A stretch of 64,000 bases of DNA. It comes from Thermophagus xiamenensis. Lineage in GTDB: Bacteria > Bacteroidota > Bacteroidia > Bacteroidales > Marinilabiliaceae. Under the pieces are notes generated by a model. The model was not told where the DNA came from, searched no databases, and saw only the letters and a list, made by a program, of their open reading frames with translations. The position numbers were made by a program, and so were the translations under genes. Shown here piece after piece: positions 1 through 8,062 of this stretch. Position 1 is the first letter of the stretch, and every line of letters begins with the position of its first letter. The stretch covers positions 93,201 to 157,200 of the forward strand of contig NZ_FONA01000011.1 of NCBI RefSeq assembly GCF_900112795.1. The letters run 5' to 3'.

Positions 1-2
1 GA

Positions 3-422
3 ATCATCTGTGTGGAAAAAATTGCCGGAGTTGAGGTGGAACCCCTCAATTACGGAAATATTCCCGGATGTATCTATACTTCACCCGAGGTGGCCAGCGT
101 CGGCATGACCGAAAAAGCAGCCAAAGAAGCCGGGTATGAACTGAAAATCGGTAAGTTCCCTTATTCTGCCAGTGGAAAAGCCAGTGCGGCAGGTCATAAA
201 GAGGGATTTGTCAAACTCATCTTTGATGCCAAATACGGCGAACTGCTCGGTGCTCACATGATTGGTGCCAACGTTACCGAGATGATTGCCGAACTGGTAA
301 CTGCCCGTAAGTTAGAAACCACAGGACATGAAATTATCAAATCAGTGCATCCGCACCCAACCATGTCAGAAGCTGTCATGGAAGCCGCTGCTGCTGCTTA
401 TGATGAGGTGATACACATTTAA
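3..422 (+). CDS. lpdA: Dihydrolipoamide dehydrogenase, C-terminal part (5' end outside window)
   Basis: This is the E3 flavoprotein that reoxidises dihydrolipoamide in 2-oxoacid dehydrogenase or glycine cleavage complexes. The frame is open from the window edge, so only the last ~140 residues are present. They form the dimerisation domain: the segment YTSPEVASVGMTE, then LGAHMIGANVTEMI, and near the end HPHPTMSEAVMEA, whose His-Pro pair together with a downstream Glu serves the active site of the partner subunit. The FAD and NAD domains and the redox CxxxxC lie upstream of the window. The final alanine-rich helix and stop look normal. A rho-independent terminator follows within 25 bp, so the gene ends its transcript. 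Family identity is firm. Which complex it serves cannot be told from this fragment. Confidence 0.95.
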   Translation: MICVEKIAGVEVEPLNYGNIPGCIYTSPEVASVGMTEKAAKEAGYELKIGKFPYSASGKASAAGHKEGFVKLIFDAKYGELLGAHMIGANVTEMIAELVTARKLETTGHEIIKSVHPHPTMSEAVMEAAAAAYDEVIHI

Positions 423-444
423 TATATTGTCGACTTTATTTTTT

Positions 445-486
445 CCCCGTACAAATGCAGGTTTTGCTGTCGTACGGGGTTTTTTA
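445..486 (+). terminator. Rho-independent terminator after lpdA
   Basis: Perfect 8-bp stem CCCCGTAC/GTACGGGG (445-452 and 472-479) with a 19-nt loop, followed by a run of six T. It lies 22 bp after the lpdA stop codon. Confidence 0.85.
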
Positions 487-526
487 TATCGTGAGTGCTG
501 TTGCCGGTTTTTCCGACAACTTGCTT

Positions 527-871
527 TTAGTGCATCATCGATTTCAGATTGTTGGCCATCTTCTGATTGTATTCCATGGTAAGGTTGCGATAGTTGACCA
601 GGTCTACAATGGTTCCTATAAAACATAGGCCTGCCGTTAGCAGATATAATATCCCCATACCTATTTGGTTTAGCAAAAAGCGATGTACGCCCGCTACACC
701 AAAAAATCCAATTAATGCTGTTAATAAGGTTATCTGAGGATCGCGTCGGCGGGCACGATATATCATCAGAAAATCTTTTACTTGCTGGTCGGATTTCTCT
801 TTTAGGAGATTATCCAGGAAATAGGCTTCTTCCATTTCCGCTTCGGGCATCCAATTTAAAATTCTTTCCAT
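527..871 (-). CDS. TM2 domain membrane protein
   Basis: Small membrane protein of ~114 residues with the TM2 fold. A charged helical N-terminal third ends in IYRARRRDPQ. Two transmembrane helices follow, joined by the family turn GVAGVHRFLLNQIGMG. The C-terminal NYRNLTMEYNQKMA tail is typical of Bacteroidota members. I place the start at the ATG at 871, because MERILNWMPEAEMEE matches where the family's soluble part begins; an upstream ATG at 907 would overlap the preceding gene by 29 bp. It follows the DUF2752 gene on the same strand within a few bases, so the two are probably co-transcribed. The molecular function of TM2 proteins in bacteria is not established. Confidence 0.85.
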   Translation of the reverse strand: MERILNWMPEAEMEEAYFLDNLLKEKSDQQVKDFLMIYRARRRDPQITLLTALIGFFGVAGVHRFLLNQIGMGILYLLTAGLCFIGTIVDLVNYRNLTMEYNQKMANNLKSMMH

Positions 872-878
872 TCGTTGT

Positions 879-1175
879 TTATTTAGGTGATGAAAACTTA
901 AAATCATTTTTCAGAAGCATGATGCTTCGGGTTAGTAATATTATTACGGCAGGGATACCCAGGGGATGTGCGTTAAACGATGCAGCCCATTCGCCCCGGA
1001 ACAGCCAGGAAATGGAATGTCCTAATCCGCAGCCGGGACAATACTGAAATCCGGCATTCTTTAACGGACACAGGGATAGATGCGATTCTGTGGGGTCGGT
1101 CAGTGCTAACGCTATGATGGCACCTATCCATATATAGGCTTCCAGATGTTTTCGTTGAAACTTATATCTCATCAC
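879..1175 (-). CDS. DUF2752 membrane protein
   Basis: Protein of 98 residues matching the DUF2752 pattern. After a first hydrophobic helix come the two conserved cysteine motifs, LCPLKNAG and YCPGCGLGHSISWL, then a short FNAHPLG loop and a second helix. The paired cysteines suggest metal or redox chemistry at the membrane, but no function is established for the family. A TAnnTTTG-type -7 box lies 14 bp upstream of the start, and the TM2 gene follows directly, giving a two-gene unit. This pairing is common in Bacteroidota, which supports both calls. Confidence 0.85.
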   Translation of the reverse strand: MMRYKFQRKHLEAYIWIGAIIALALTDPTESHLSLCPLKNAGFQYCPGCGLGHSISWLFRGEWAASFNAHPLGIPAVIILLTRSIMLLKNDFKFSSPK

Positions 1176-1188
1176 GGCTTCTTTAGGC

Positions 1189-1216
1189 CAAATTTACAAT
1201 ATATTTGACGATACAA
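1189..1216 (-). promoter_or_regulatory. Bacteroidota-type promoter for the DUF2752-TM2 pair
   Basis: On the minus strand TAAATTTG (1196-1189) fits the TAnnTTTG -7 box. A TTG (1216-1214) lies 17 bp upstream of it as a possible -33 element. The start codon at 1175 gives a short leader. A plus-strand TATATTTG at 1200-1207 faces the other way, but its nearest gene is almost 290 bp off. Confidence 0.5.
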
Positions 1217-1495
1217 CGGAAATATTGGTGGTTTTATTTATCGGTAACCAAAATTTTGTTATCCCAAATCTGCTATAATTTGATAAATGTCCGATGGATA
1301 TGTCTGTTTCATATATTTTTTCCGCGGCCTAATGCCATGCAGGCGATAAGAATCATGTTTGTAGCTAATACGGCTTATCATTATATTTGGTTTTATTTTT
1401 CACCTTCAGGGGATTTTTAAGAGCCGACAGCTTATTTAACTCAAAGAACTTTGAAAATGGTTCGTGACTGACATCTAATATACAAAATAAACGTC
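1217..1495. other. Intergenic, nothing recognised
   Basis: AT-rich stretch between the divergent DUF2752 gene and the membrane protein at 1496. A 71-codon open frame on the plus strand here lacks any recognisable domain or coding character. I see no RNA gene or clear repeat. Confidence 0.4.
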
Positions 1496-2062
1496 ATGAA
1501 TGAAGTAAAAAACGATTTGAGACTTGAATTATCATTAAAAGCCAAAAACGGTCTGGAATTTATAATATCGGGAATGATACTCTGGATAATCATTACCATT
1601 GTCTGGACCATGAATTTATCAGGATATAAAAAAGGGATTCTGACATTTATGGTGAGCGGGTTGATGTTTCCGATGGCATTTGGTTTGTCCCGACTTTTAA
1701 AGACCCAGTGGAAGATTAAAGATAATCCCTTGCATCCCATAGGAGTAAGACTTAATATAGCGCAACTGTTCTATTTTCCCTTTTTAATCTTCGTCATGGT
1801 CAAAGTACCTGACTACTTTTTGATGACTTATGCCATTATTACGGGAGCACATCTCTTTCCTTACGGTTGGTTTTACAATGAAACAGGATATTCTTTAATG
1901 GCAGGGCTCATGTCTGTGGGTAGTTTGGTGTTGGGATTATATTTGCCCGGGAATCAAATGTATTTGATAGGCGTTTCAATGGGCCTCTCTTTCTTTGTCT
2001 TGGCGATATGGCTCTATCTTTCTTACCGGAAGAAAGCCAATAGTCAGAATCATGACGAATGA
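1496..2062 (+). CDS. Multi-pass membrane protein (DUF7010-like)
   Basis: Protein of 188 residues with about six predicted membrane helices and a short charged N-terminus. The central segment DNPLHPIGVRLNIAQLFYFPF and the following IITGAHLFPYGWFY recall a family of uncharacterised integral membrane proteins (DUF7010-like); I rely on pattern memory, so the family name is tentative. Hydrophobic segments cover residues ~23-42, 49-66, 92-108, 113-125, 133-151 and 156-178. The C-terminus is basic and probably cytoplasmic. It is a single gene with no operon partner, followed by repeats. No function can be assigned. Confidence 0.7.
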   Translation: MNEVKNDLRLELSLKAKNGLEFIISGMILWIIITIVWTMNLSGYKKGILTFMVSGLMFPMAFGLSRLLKTQWKIKDNPLHPIGVRLNIAQLFYFPFLIFVMVKVPDYFLMTYAIITGAHLFPYGWFYNETGYSLMAGLMSVGSLVLGLYLPGNQMYLIGVSMGLSFFVLAIWLYLSYRKKANSQNHDE

Positions 2063-2180
2063 TGTAAGCCAATTGATGATGCATTGAGAGTATCCGGTTA
2101 TTTCGATTCTGTTTTACCCGTTTCCAATCATATTGGCCCTGTTGGTTTTTTATGTTAGCACCCTCTAATCACTCAGTTTG

Positions 2181-2374
2181 GTAAATTTTCCGAGTTGCTG
2201 CAGCGTGCAGGGCGTTGGCGACAAAGTTTCCGGGCCGCTGCAGTGTGCAGGAAGTTAGCGACAAAGTTTTTGAGGCGCTGCAATGTGCAGGACGTTGGCG
2301 ACAAAGTTTCTGAGGCGCTGCAATGTGCAGGACGTTGGCGACAAATTTTCTGAGTTGCTGCAGCGTGCAGGACG
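2181..2374. repeat. 40-bp tandem repeat, about 4.9 copies
   Basis: Five consecutive units with an exact 40-bp period begin at 2181, 2221, 2261, 2301 and 2341; the last is cut short. Each holds a CTGCAGYGTGCAGG or CTGCAATGTGCAGG core followed by GTTGGCGACAAA. Units 3 and 4 are almost identical; the outer ones differ at several places. The minus strand is open through the array but the peptide is low in complexity, so I do not call it a gene. Confidence 0.9.
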
Positions 2375-2375
2375 A

Positions 2376-2545
2376 TAAATAAAACGCAGAGGTGCAGAGC
2401 CACAGAGAGGGGCAGAGGACGGAGGTTGAAAGTCAGAAGTTTGATAACCATCGTGTTGCCTTTGAGTTGAATATTTATTTCAAAGGTGGTTTTGATTAAT
2501 TGAAACGTTCCGACCTTGAAGGGGTAGAATATTAGTAACCAATGT
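2376..2545. repeat. Dispersed intergenic repeats (CGCAGAGGTGCAGAG and CCGACC-type)
   Basis: Two short motifs that recur elsewhere in the window. ACGCAGAGGTGCAGAG at ~2382 also appears near 5269 and, as a variant, near 7698. CGTTCCGACCTTGAAGGGGT at ~2505 reappears degenerate near 5527. The intervening GAAGTTTGATAACCA and GTGTTGCCTTTGA segment is matched by 9947-9980. No coding capacity is seen. Confidence 0.6.
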
Positions 2546-2644
2546 CTAATGAAGAAAGGCAGCCCTGAAAAATCAGGACCGCCCCCTTCTAAAAATGCAT
2601 GATTTGTTTTTGATTAAAACTCCTTAAATCATGAAAAAGAAGTA

Positions 2645-3433
2645 CTATAGCCAAATACTTACGACGCTACTACTTTTCTTATTTCCGGTGGATGATACGG
2701 CTATCACCTGATAATACATCTTCACATTTTGGCCTCTGTCACAATCTTTCATAGAAGTAGTGCTGGTTTTTCCAACTTCTGAAGCATAAGACATACTGCT
2801 TGAAGATGCAACCTTTACAGTGTAAGATACTGCATCGTCAGCTGCATCCCACGAAATGGTAACACAGTTACCGTCTTTCTCCACTTTCACATTGCCGGGT
2901 TTACCGGGAATAATGGCATCGGGGTCGGAATTGGGCTCATCAAACAACACTGCCTGAACAGCGGTTTCTCCAATAATATCACCGTTTTCATTTTTAAGTA
3001 TCGCTTTGAGATAGTAGGTGTTACCATCTACAAAATTCATATCCTTCTTAAAAGCAGTTATATTAATAACCGATGAATAGTTCCAACTGAGATATAAGTA
3101 ATTCTCCTGATATGCCAGCTCGTATTCTCCATCTTCGGTATCGGAACAATACAATTCAAGCACCAAATCACCTGCTGCTTCCCACTCACTCTCATTGTCG
3201 AATAATTCGGAAACAGCCAGATAAACATCCAATGACAAACCGCCACCATTCCAACCGTTATATCCACTACCGTTAACCTTTAATTCGGCAATTTCACTTT
3301 CTGTGGTGAAATTCACCATAGCTACATCGGAAAAGGCCTTTACATCTGCTTCGGTATTGTAAGCATACAGGTAGAACGTATATTCCGTTTCCGGGGTTAA
3401 CTCTTCAATGGTTACGAGTATTACTATGAACAA
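2645..3433 (-). pseudogene. Fibronectin type III protein, fragment lacking its 5' end
   Basis: The minus-strand frame encodes C-terminal parts of a surface-type protein. It opens in the middle of an FN3 domain (VTIEELTPETEYTFYLYAYN), continues with a ~110-residue acidic beta-rich middle, and ends with a full FN3 domain (PGKPGNVKVEKDGNCVTISW to YYQVIAVSSTG). No signal peptide or natural start exists: the only start is a TTG at 3433, and a stop lies two codons upstream. Coding sense is lost near 3416, exactly where coding sense of the oppositely oriented TPR gene begins. The gene is therefore truncated by a rearrangement or an assembly join. Such proteins are usually exported adhesin- or enzyme-associated modules. 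No sorting domain is visible at the C-terminus. Confidence 0.7.
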
Positions 3434-5203
3434 TGTTTAAAACTGGATACTCTGCAATTGTCTGACCTTGCCCGGGCGCAGATTCTTCATATTAAAGGTC
3501 TGATATATGAAGAACGTCTTTTGCACGACAGCGCATCTTATGTTTATACAGCCGCCGTTGACCTGCTACCTGCCGATACCTTGCAGGCTATCCTGCTGAT
3601 CCGTGCCGCCTGCAATGATGCGCGGGTTCCTGATTACGACAGATACCAAACTAATATGGCTTCAGCCGGGAAGCTGGTCAAAAAACTGAATGATCCCGTT
3701 CAGGATGCTGCTTTTCTGGGGGCTAAAGGTGATTACTATATCGAAATTGAAGACTACGAAAATGCTATTGAATCATATATGTCTGCCGACAGCATTCTGG
3801 AAGCTCATGGCATCATCAAGGGACGCCAATATTTTCACAACCGAACCAGCTATGCTTACCGAAGAAGTTCGAAATACCCGCCTGCCTTTGAGCACATGCT
3901 GAAAAGCATCGAATTTTCCGAACAACTCCAAAACAAATATCGACTGGTATCCAGCTATCTGAACATTAGCCGAATGTATCGTGATGTGCAGCGATACGAT
4001 GAAGCCATGAATTGGGAAGAAAAACATTTGGCGCTGGCGCGTGAGGTTAATAGCATTAATAATATCAGAAAGGGACTGGAAAATATGGGAATTATCCATG
4101 CCGAAAAACAAGAGTGGGATACGGCTCAATCCTATTTTGAACAGGCCATGGAATTAGCTTTTGAGATCAATAATCCTGACGCCATCACTTTTGCACTAAG
4201 TAATATGGGCAACTTCTTTTTCCGGAAAGGCGACATAGACATGGCTCTTTCTTATTATGAAAAAAGTTATGAGTACCGAAAAAAGAATTTTCCCAGAAAT
4301 AATGGAATGGTGAACATTCTTTTCCATCTGGGGTCTGCACATCTGGCAAAAAAGAATTATGAATTAAGTGAGAAATATCTTTTAGAGGCACAGGCTTTTG
4401 CCGACTCTTCACAAAATAAAGGATGGGCACTCTCGGTGGGAGAACAATTAAACCGTCTGTATAAAACAACCAAAGATTACAAAAAATATGCGCTCAGCCT
4501 GCAGTATTACCTCGATGCCAATGAAAAATGGGACTCCGATAAGGAAAATACACGATTTAATAAACTTACGCTTCAATACGAAAAAAAACAAAAAGATGCC
4601 ACCATCGCATTAATGGCCCAAAAATTAAAAACCCGACGTCAGCTATTAATCTTTCTTGGTATTATATTGTTGCTGATTATTGCCATCATTACCATCGCTT
4701 TGGTTAATAAAAAAGCCAAAGAGCAGGCTATCAAAACTTTATATCGTCAATCTGTCTTAGCCCATGATCAGCAAAAAGTGATTAAGACCCTGCTGGAAAA
4801 ATCAACCCCGGAACACCAGGAAAATCCGGAAAATAAAATGTTGACATCGCTTCTTCATTTGCTGGATGTTGAGCATATCTATCAAAATTCCGATTTATCG
4901 CTGGATTCGCTTGCCCAGGAGCTGGGAACCAATACGACCTATGTTTCGCGGTTGATCAATAGCGAATTCAATTGTAATTTCAAAACCTTTATAAATCGCT
5001 ACCGCATCAATTATTCCAAGGTGGAAATCCGGGAAAATCCGGATAACCTGGGTATGAAAAACATTGGCATGAAAGCCGGGTTTAAATCGCAGTCGAGCTT
5101 CTACGCTGCCTTTAAACAGGAAGTGGGTATGACCCCCCTCCAGTTTGCCAAGGTCTCCCGGATGGGAAACAAAGAGGAAGAAAAAGGCAAAAAGTCGGCG
5201 TAA
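3413..5203 (+). pseudogene. TPR sensor with membrane helix and AraC-type DNA-binding domain, 5'-truncated
   Basis: A Bacteroidota-type one-piece regulator. TPR repeats fill roughly the first 380 residues (for example FHNRTSYAYRRS, ALSNMGNFFFRKGDIDMALS). One membrane helix follows (LLIFLGIILLLIIAIITIAL), and an AraC-family helix-turn-helix region ends the protein (LSLDSLAQELGTNTTYVSRL and SQSSFYAAFKQEVGMTPLQF). The first ATG-like start is a TTG at 3458, but sensible TPR sequence (YEYYYEQCLKLD) continues upstream to ~3413 and then stops abruptly at an FN3 fragment on the other strand. The expected signal peptide is missing, so the sensor part would not be exported. Unless expressed from an unseen start, it is probably non-functional. 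Confidence 0.7.
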
Positions 5204-5225
5204 AGGTATTCTTATTGTATTGCCT

Positions 5226-5445
5226 CATATTTTTTTGAGTCGCAGCAGCGTGCCGTAAAAAGACTAAATGCAGAGGTGCAAAGATGCAGAGAGGGGAAAG
5301 CCGGAAGCCAAAGTATAAGTTCGGAAATACAAATCCTTTAATAATGCGTTGTGGATTACAAATCCACACCGACAAGGATGCAGAGAGGGGAAAGCCGGAA
5401 GCCAGAGGCCCGACGTCAGATATTAGAATATTAGAGGCTGTAGGG
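5226..5445. repeat. Dispersed repeats, including a GTGGATT hairpin
   Basis: The gap after the TPR gene holds GTCGCAGCAGCGTG, ATGCAGAGGTGCAAAG and two copies of GCAGAGAGGGGAAAGCCGGA (~5286 and ~5381). A perfect 8-bp hairpin, TGTGGATT/AATCCACA with loop ACA, sits at 5350-5368. The hairpin recurs near 10468-10521 and partly near 10600. Confidence 0.65.
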
Positions 5446-5520
5446 TGGGGGTAGAAGGCTTACGCTTCTAACCATAATTGCTTTTGCATTGATTTTTTAC
5501 TACAGATGCGGTTTATATAA

Positions 5521-5562
5521 ATCTGAACATTCGGACCACAAAGGGGTTACAGATTTATAGAC
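5521..5562. repeat. CCGACC-type dispersed repeat, second copy
   Basis: ATTCGGACCACAAAGGGGTT matches the block CGTTCCGACCTTGAAGGGGT near 2505, including AT-rich flanks. It ends directly at the 5' edge of the gene fragment that follows. Confidence 0.45.
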
Positions 5563-5805
5563 TCTGCCGTGGCGGTGCATCCGGTAACCGGTGAAGTTTT
5601 TGTTCTATCTGCCGATAATCGGCTGTTAACGATTTACGGGAACAAAAAACTGAAATCGGTTTATCCGCTGGCAGAGGAACTGTTTTACAAGCCTGAAGGA
5701 CTTGGTTTTGCCGATAATGGCGACTTGTATATATCCTCCGAAGGCATTAAAAATGGTTTCCTTAAGGGACAGATTCATTATTTTAAATGGCATCCCAATG
5801 AGTAG
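5563..5805 (+). pseudogene. SdiA-regulated-like beta-propeller protein, 3' remnant
   Basis: About 80 residues that look like the last blades of the SdiA-regulated (YjiK-like) propeller family: SAVAVHPVTGEVFVLSADNRL, then YKPEGLGFADNGDLYISSEG and a closing GQIHYFKWHP. A complete protein would need some 200 further residues upstream. Instead a dispersed repeat adjoins the fragment. In another frame just upstream (~5475-5510), TIIAFALIFYYRCGLYKSE resembles a lipoprotein leader and might be the old N-terminus, which would make this an internal deletion. That second point is weak. I treat the locus as a dead remnant. Confidence 0.6.
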
Positions 5806-5837
5806 TGAGGGATAAACTGTTCTGTGGCAAAAGAAGT

Positions 5838-6030
5838 TTAGTTAACAGTCTTTAGTATTGGTTGCACTAATGACTATTAACTATCCACTAAAAACTAATT
5901 TTAAGTTTCATACAAACAATATCCTAAGAGTTATTAAAACTGATGAAACGAGAATGGCAAGAAGGTTTTACACAATAAGAATATGTATAAACTTAAACCA
6001 TGCCAGTTCCTTCTGACCAATAAATTAAGG
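5838..6030 (+). repeat. TTAGT-type repeat followed by a diverged GAGCATGG palindromic element
   Basis: The region 5838-5905 carries GGTTGCACTAATGACTATTA and CACTAAAAACTAAT, also seen at 44870-44915. From 5943, ATGAAACGAGAATGGC, a central GTATAAACTTAAA and the returning arm CCATGCCAGTTCC form a diverged copy of the dispersed near-palindrome described at 52167. Confidence 0.6.
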
Positions 6031-6068
6031 AATGTTTTTGCAACCTCAGGCAAAATTTTTGGTAAAGA

Positions 6069-6097
6069 TTGAGTGGTTTATTTTTTTTATATCTTTG
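6069..6097 (+). promoter_or_regulatory. Bacteroidota-type promoter for the 6131-6977 gene pair
   Basis: TTG at 6069-6071, 18 bp spacer, then TATCTTTG (6090-6097), an exact TAnnTTTG -7 box. This supports the ATG at 6131 as start rather than the in-frame codon at 6032. Confidence 0.65.
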
Positions 6098-6130
6098 AAA
6101 AAGATACTTCATAAACATATAAATAGTGAG

Positions 6131-6484
6131 ATGGGAACTATGACTAAAACAACAAAAAATCCATTGATTTATCAAAGTCAGAAGCAAAAAATCCTGGATA
6201 AAGCCAAGGATATGTTTATGAAATATTTGGAGCAATTTGCAGAAAGCAAGAACCTACCTGAGAAAGACTTATCTCTAATCAAGAAATCTTTTGAAGAAGT
6301 ATATCTGGAGAAAAAGGCATCTTACATTTTCGAAGATAAACTAAAAGATTTAAATGGTTATTTAAATCAGGCGCTTATTCATGCCATTTCCGGAACTTAT
6401 AAGAATCAGACTAAAACTGAAAATTTCACTAATGTTTTTTATTATAGAAACAAAAAAAGTGAAATAGCTTATGAGCGCTATTGA
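6131..6484 (+). CDS. Unknown protein, first gene of a two-gene unit
   Basis: I do not recognise this protein. From the ATG at 6131 it has 117 residues, mostly charged helix (QKQKILDKAKDMFMKYLEQF, LSLIKKSFEEVYLEKKASYI), with no membrane segment, signal peptide or cysteine motif. The promoter at 6069-6097 lies inside the longer open frame, so the start at 6032 is unlikely. Its end overlaps the next gene by 14 bp, which implies translational coupling. Base composition is more AT-rich than the housekeeping genes, and repeats lie on both sides of the wider region. Function unknown; a partner role to the downstream membrane protein is only an inference from the overlap. Confidence 0.65.
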   Translation: MGTMTKTTKNPLIYQSQKQKILDKAKDMFMKYLEQFAESKNLPEKDLSLIKKSFEEVYLEKKASYIFEDKLKDLNGYLNQALIHAISGTYKNQTKTENFTNVFYYRNKKSEIAYERY

Positions 6485-6977
6485 AGATGCAGAAGGCTTC
6501 CCTGAAAATGGCGGTGATAACAAGGGACATTCCTCGTCCGATATTCCTAAATCTAAGATTAAAGGGGTGCTGGAGGAGTTTGAAATGTACGCGCTCCAGC
6601 ATGGGAATCAAAATTTGTTAGATATAGCCAAATTTAGTGACGCCCAGAAAGATAAGTTGCTTGAAATTTTGAGTGTTAACGAAAAAAATGCTTTTGAATA
6701 TCACTCAAAAAGAATAGAGGCAATTAGGGATATTGAGGTTAAGAAAATTGATGCTTCTATTGTCAATCAAAAAACCTTAAGGATTTTGATTGTATCAGCC
6801 GTTGTCCTCCTTCCATTAATAACCCTTATTATTTTATTTTTTAAAGAATCTTATTTTATTCCGTGGCTTACTTTTTTAACCGGATTAATGGGTGGAGTAG
6901 GGATAAGTAGGATGATATCGCGGTTCTATCAACAACTTTCTGATAAAAATCCTATTGAGAATAATTCGGATAATTAA
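6471..6977 (+). CDS. DUF2335-like two-helix membrane protein
   Basis: Protein of 168 residues. The N-terminal ~95 residues are hydrophilic and include KLLEILSVNEKNAFEYHSKR, which resembles the pre-membrane helix of DUF2335 proteins. Two membrane helices follow (LRILIVSAVVLLPLITLIIL and FIPWLTFLTGLMGGVGISRM), then a short polar tail. This layout suggests a cytoplasmic domain anchored by a C-terminal hairpin. The start overlaps the upstream gene by 14 bp in another frame. Small two-gene units of a helical protein plus a membrane-hairpin protein occur in accessory regions, but I cannot assign this one to toxin-antitoxin, defence or phage functions on sequence alone. Confidence 0.6.
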   Translation: MSAIEDAEGFPENGGDNKGHSSSDIPKSKIKGVLEEFEMYALQHGNQNLLDIAKFSDAQKDKLLEILSVNEKNAFEYHSKRIEAIRDIEVKKIDASIVNQKTLRILIVSAVVLLPLITLIILFFKESYFIPWLTFLTGLMGGVGISRMISRFYQQLSDKNPIENNSDN

Positions 6978-7069
6978 AATTGGATGAATTAGGGTATTAA
7001 TTATTATGCATATATAAGTTTAAATTGGTACGTTACCGTTGGACCTGGTATATCAATAATTATTCAGTA

Positions 7070-7681
7070 ATGTATTCATCTGCAATAAAAAAGATTTTGG
7101 TTTCGCGGATTCTTTCCATGGAGGAGGTGGAATCCTGGTTGGCAGAGCATCGTTCCTTATATCGGATGGCCTGCCAAGAGCTGAAAAAAAGTGATAAAGA
7201 TTTGGTGACTTTGCCCAGTGGTATCAAAGTAAAACGATTATTTTTCCTGGATGAGGAGCCGGATTGGTTTAAGTTATATCATATCTATAATGAGCTTGAA
7301 GAAATTGCCGGTTTTCACCGGTATGAATCCTATTTTAAAGAAGAAATGGAGCGTTATCAGGCCATCAAAGCATCCAGGAAATTACAACAGGAGTGGTTAC
7401 GAAAAAATTTAAAACTGGGAACTGATAAATTTTCAATTTTTGAACCCCTCTATTTTGACTATGAAGGGTGTGAAGATTTTGGGGAAGACAAATGGCCTTT
7501 AGGATTATATATTTCCGGTAAAACAGATTTGAGATTATTTATCGACCGAAATGATTTTAAATATACCCTTGAGTTTATTCATCTCTTTCATGAACTTTTT
7601 TATGATAAAAATTTATTACCCAATTGTTTGGAACGAATACAGGCCGACTTTATAGATTTCAAAAAGTTTAGGTTGAATTGA
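7070..7681 (+). CDS. Unknown acidic/aromatic-rich protein
   Basis: I do not recognise this protein of about 203 residues (start at the ATG 7070; an in-frame codon at 7025 is also possible). It is soluble, with many aromatic residues. A helical first half (MEEVESWLAEHRSLYRMACQ, FKEEMERYQAIKASRKLQQE) leads to a second half rich in Phe, Tyr and Asp (FEPLYFDYEGCEDFGEDKWP, TDLRLFIDRNDFKYTLEFI). The N-terminal IKKILVSRILSMEEVESWL might be a recognition helix but matches no motif I know. It lies in the accessory zone after the two-gene unit, with a dispersed GCAGAGGGGCAGAAAG repeat just downstream (~7700). Confidence 0.55.
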   Translation: MYSSAIKKILVSRILSMEEVESWLAEHRSLYRMACQELKKSDKDLVTLPSGIKVKRLFFLDEEPDWFKLYHIYNELEEIAGFHRYESYFKEEMERYQAIKASRKLQQEWLRKNLKLGTDKFSIFEPLYFDYEGCEDFGEDKWPLGLYISGKTDLRLFIDRNDFKYTLEFIHLFHELFYDKNLLPNCLERIQADFIDFKKFRLN

Positions 7682-7852
7682 ATGTTTGGCTGAGGGAAAC
7701 GCAGAGGGGCAGAAAGAGCGGGTGAGAATAGATTATTAAAATTTGGAGTGTTACGGAGTTTTTTTCCCTTTGAGTAGGGATAGTTTTTTAATTTAAAAAC
7801 AAATGTTATTAGGCGCAATCATAAGTTATTTTTTATTTCAACTCTTCTATCT

Positions 7853-8062
7853 TCATTTTAGCCATAAGAAAACAGCGTCCTCGCTTGAAGACACTTCAAG
7901 CGATTTTTTTTCGTTTTCAGAAGTACAATCGATTAATATAATATATTCACTTCCATTTTTCATAACAGTTAGCGTGCCATCATTTATTTCTTCAATAATG
8001 GCAGTTTCACTCTCCGAATAGAAATTAATTAAATATTCAAAAAAATAAGTAGTATTATTCAT
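7853..8062 (-). CDS. Small unknown protein whose start codon lies in a repeat element
   Basis: A 69-residue minus-strand frame, MNNTTYFFEYLINFYSESET onwards, with an alternating beta pattern in the middle (AIIEEINDGTLTVMKNGSEY) and an acidic tail. It looks more protein-like than the antisense frame that covers it. Its ATG is the terminal ATGAA of the palindromic element at 8060-8191, so the element would supply its translation start and any promoter. No family recognised. It may be real or a chance frame. Confidence 0.35.
   Translation of the reverse strand: MNNTTYFFEYLINFYSESETAIIEEINDGTLTVMKNGSEYIILIDCTSENEKKSLEVSSSEDAVFLWLK

Noticed and set aside
1205..1420. 71-codon plus-strand frame
   Set aside because: No recognisable domain, odd composition rich in Trp and Tyr from AT-rich DNA, no start context.
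2173..2451. Cysteine-rich 92-codon minus-strand frame
   Set aside because: Produced by the 40-bp tandem repeat lacking stops on that strand.
2632..2710. Plus-strand peptide MKKKYYSQILTTLLLFLF as the lost signal peptide of the TPR regulator
   Set aside because: It looks like a leader, but the same bases on the minus strand encode a plausible end of the FN3 domain (SSSVVSI), and the frame stops after 26 codons. Could be checked with an intact ortholog.
7803..8021. 72-codon plus-strand hydrophobic frame
   Set aside because: Antisense of the more protein-like 69-codon frame at 7853-8062, with no start signals.
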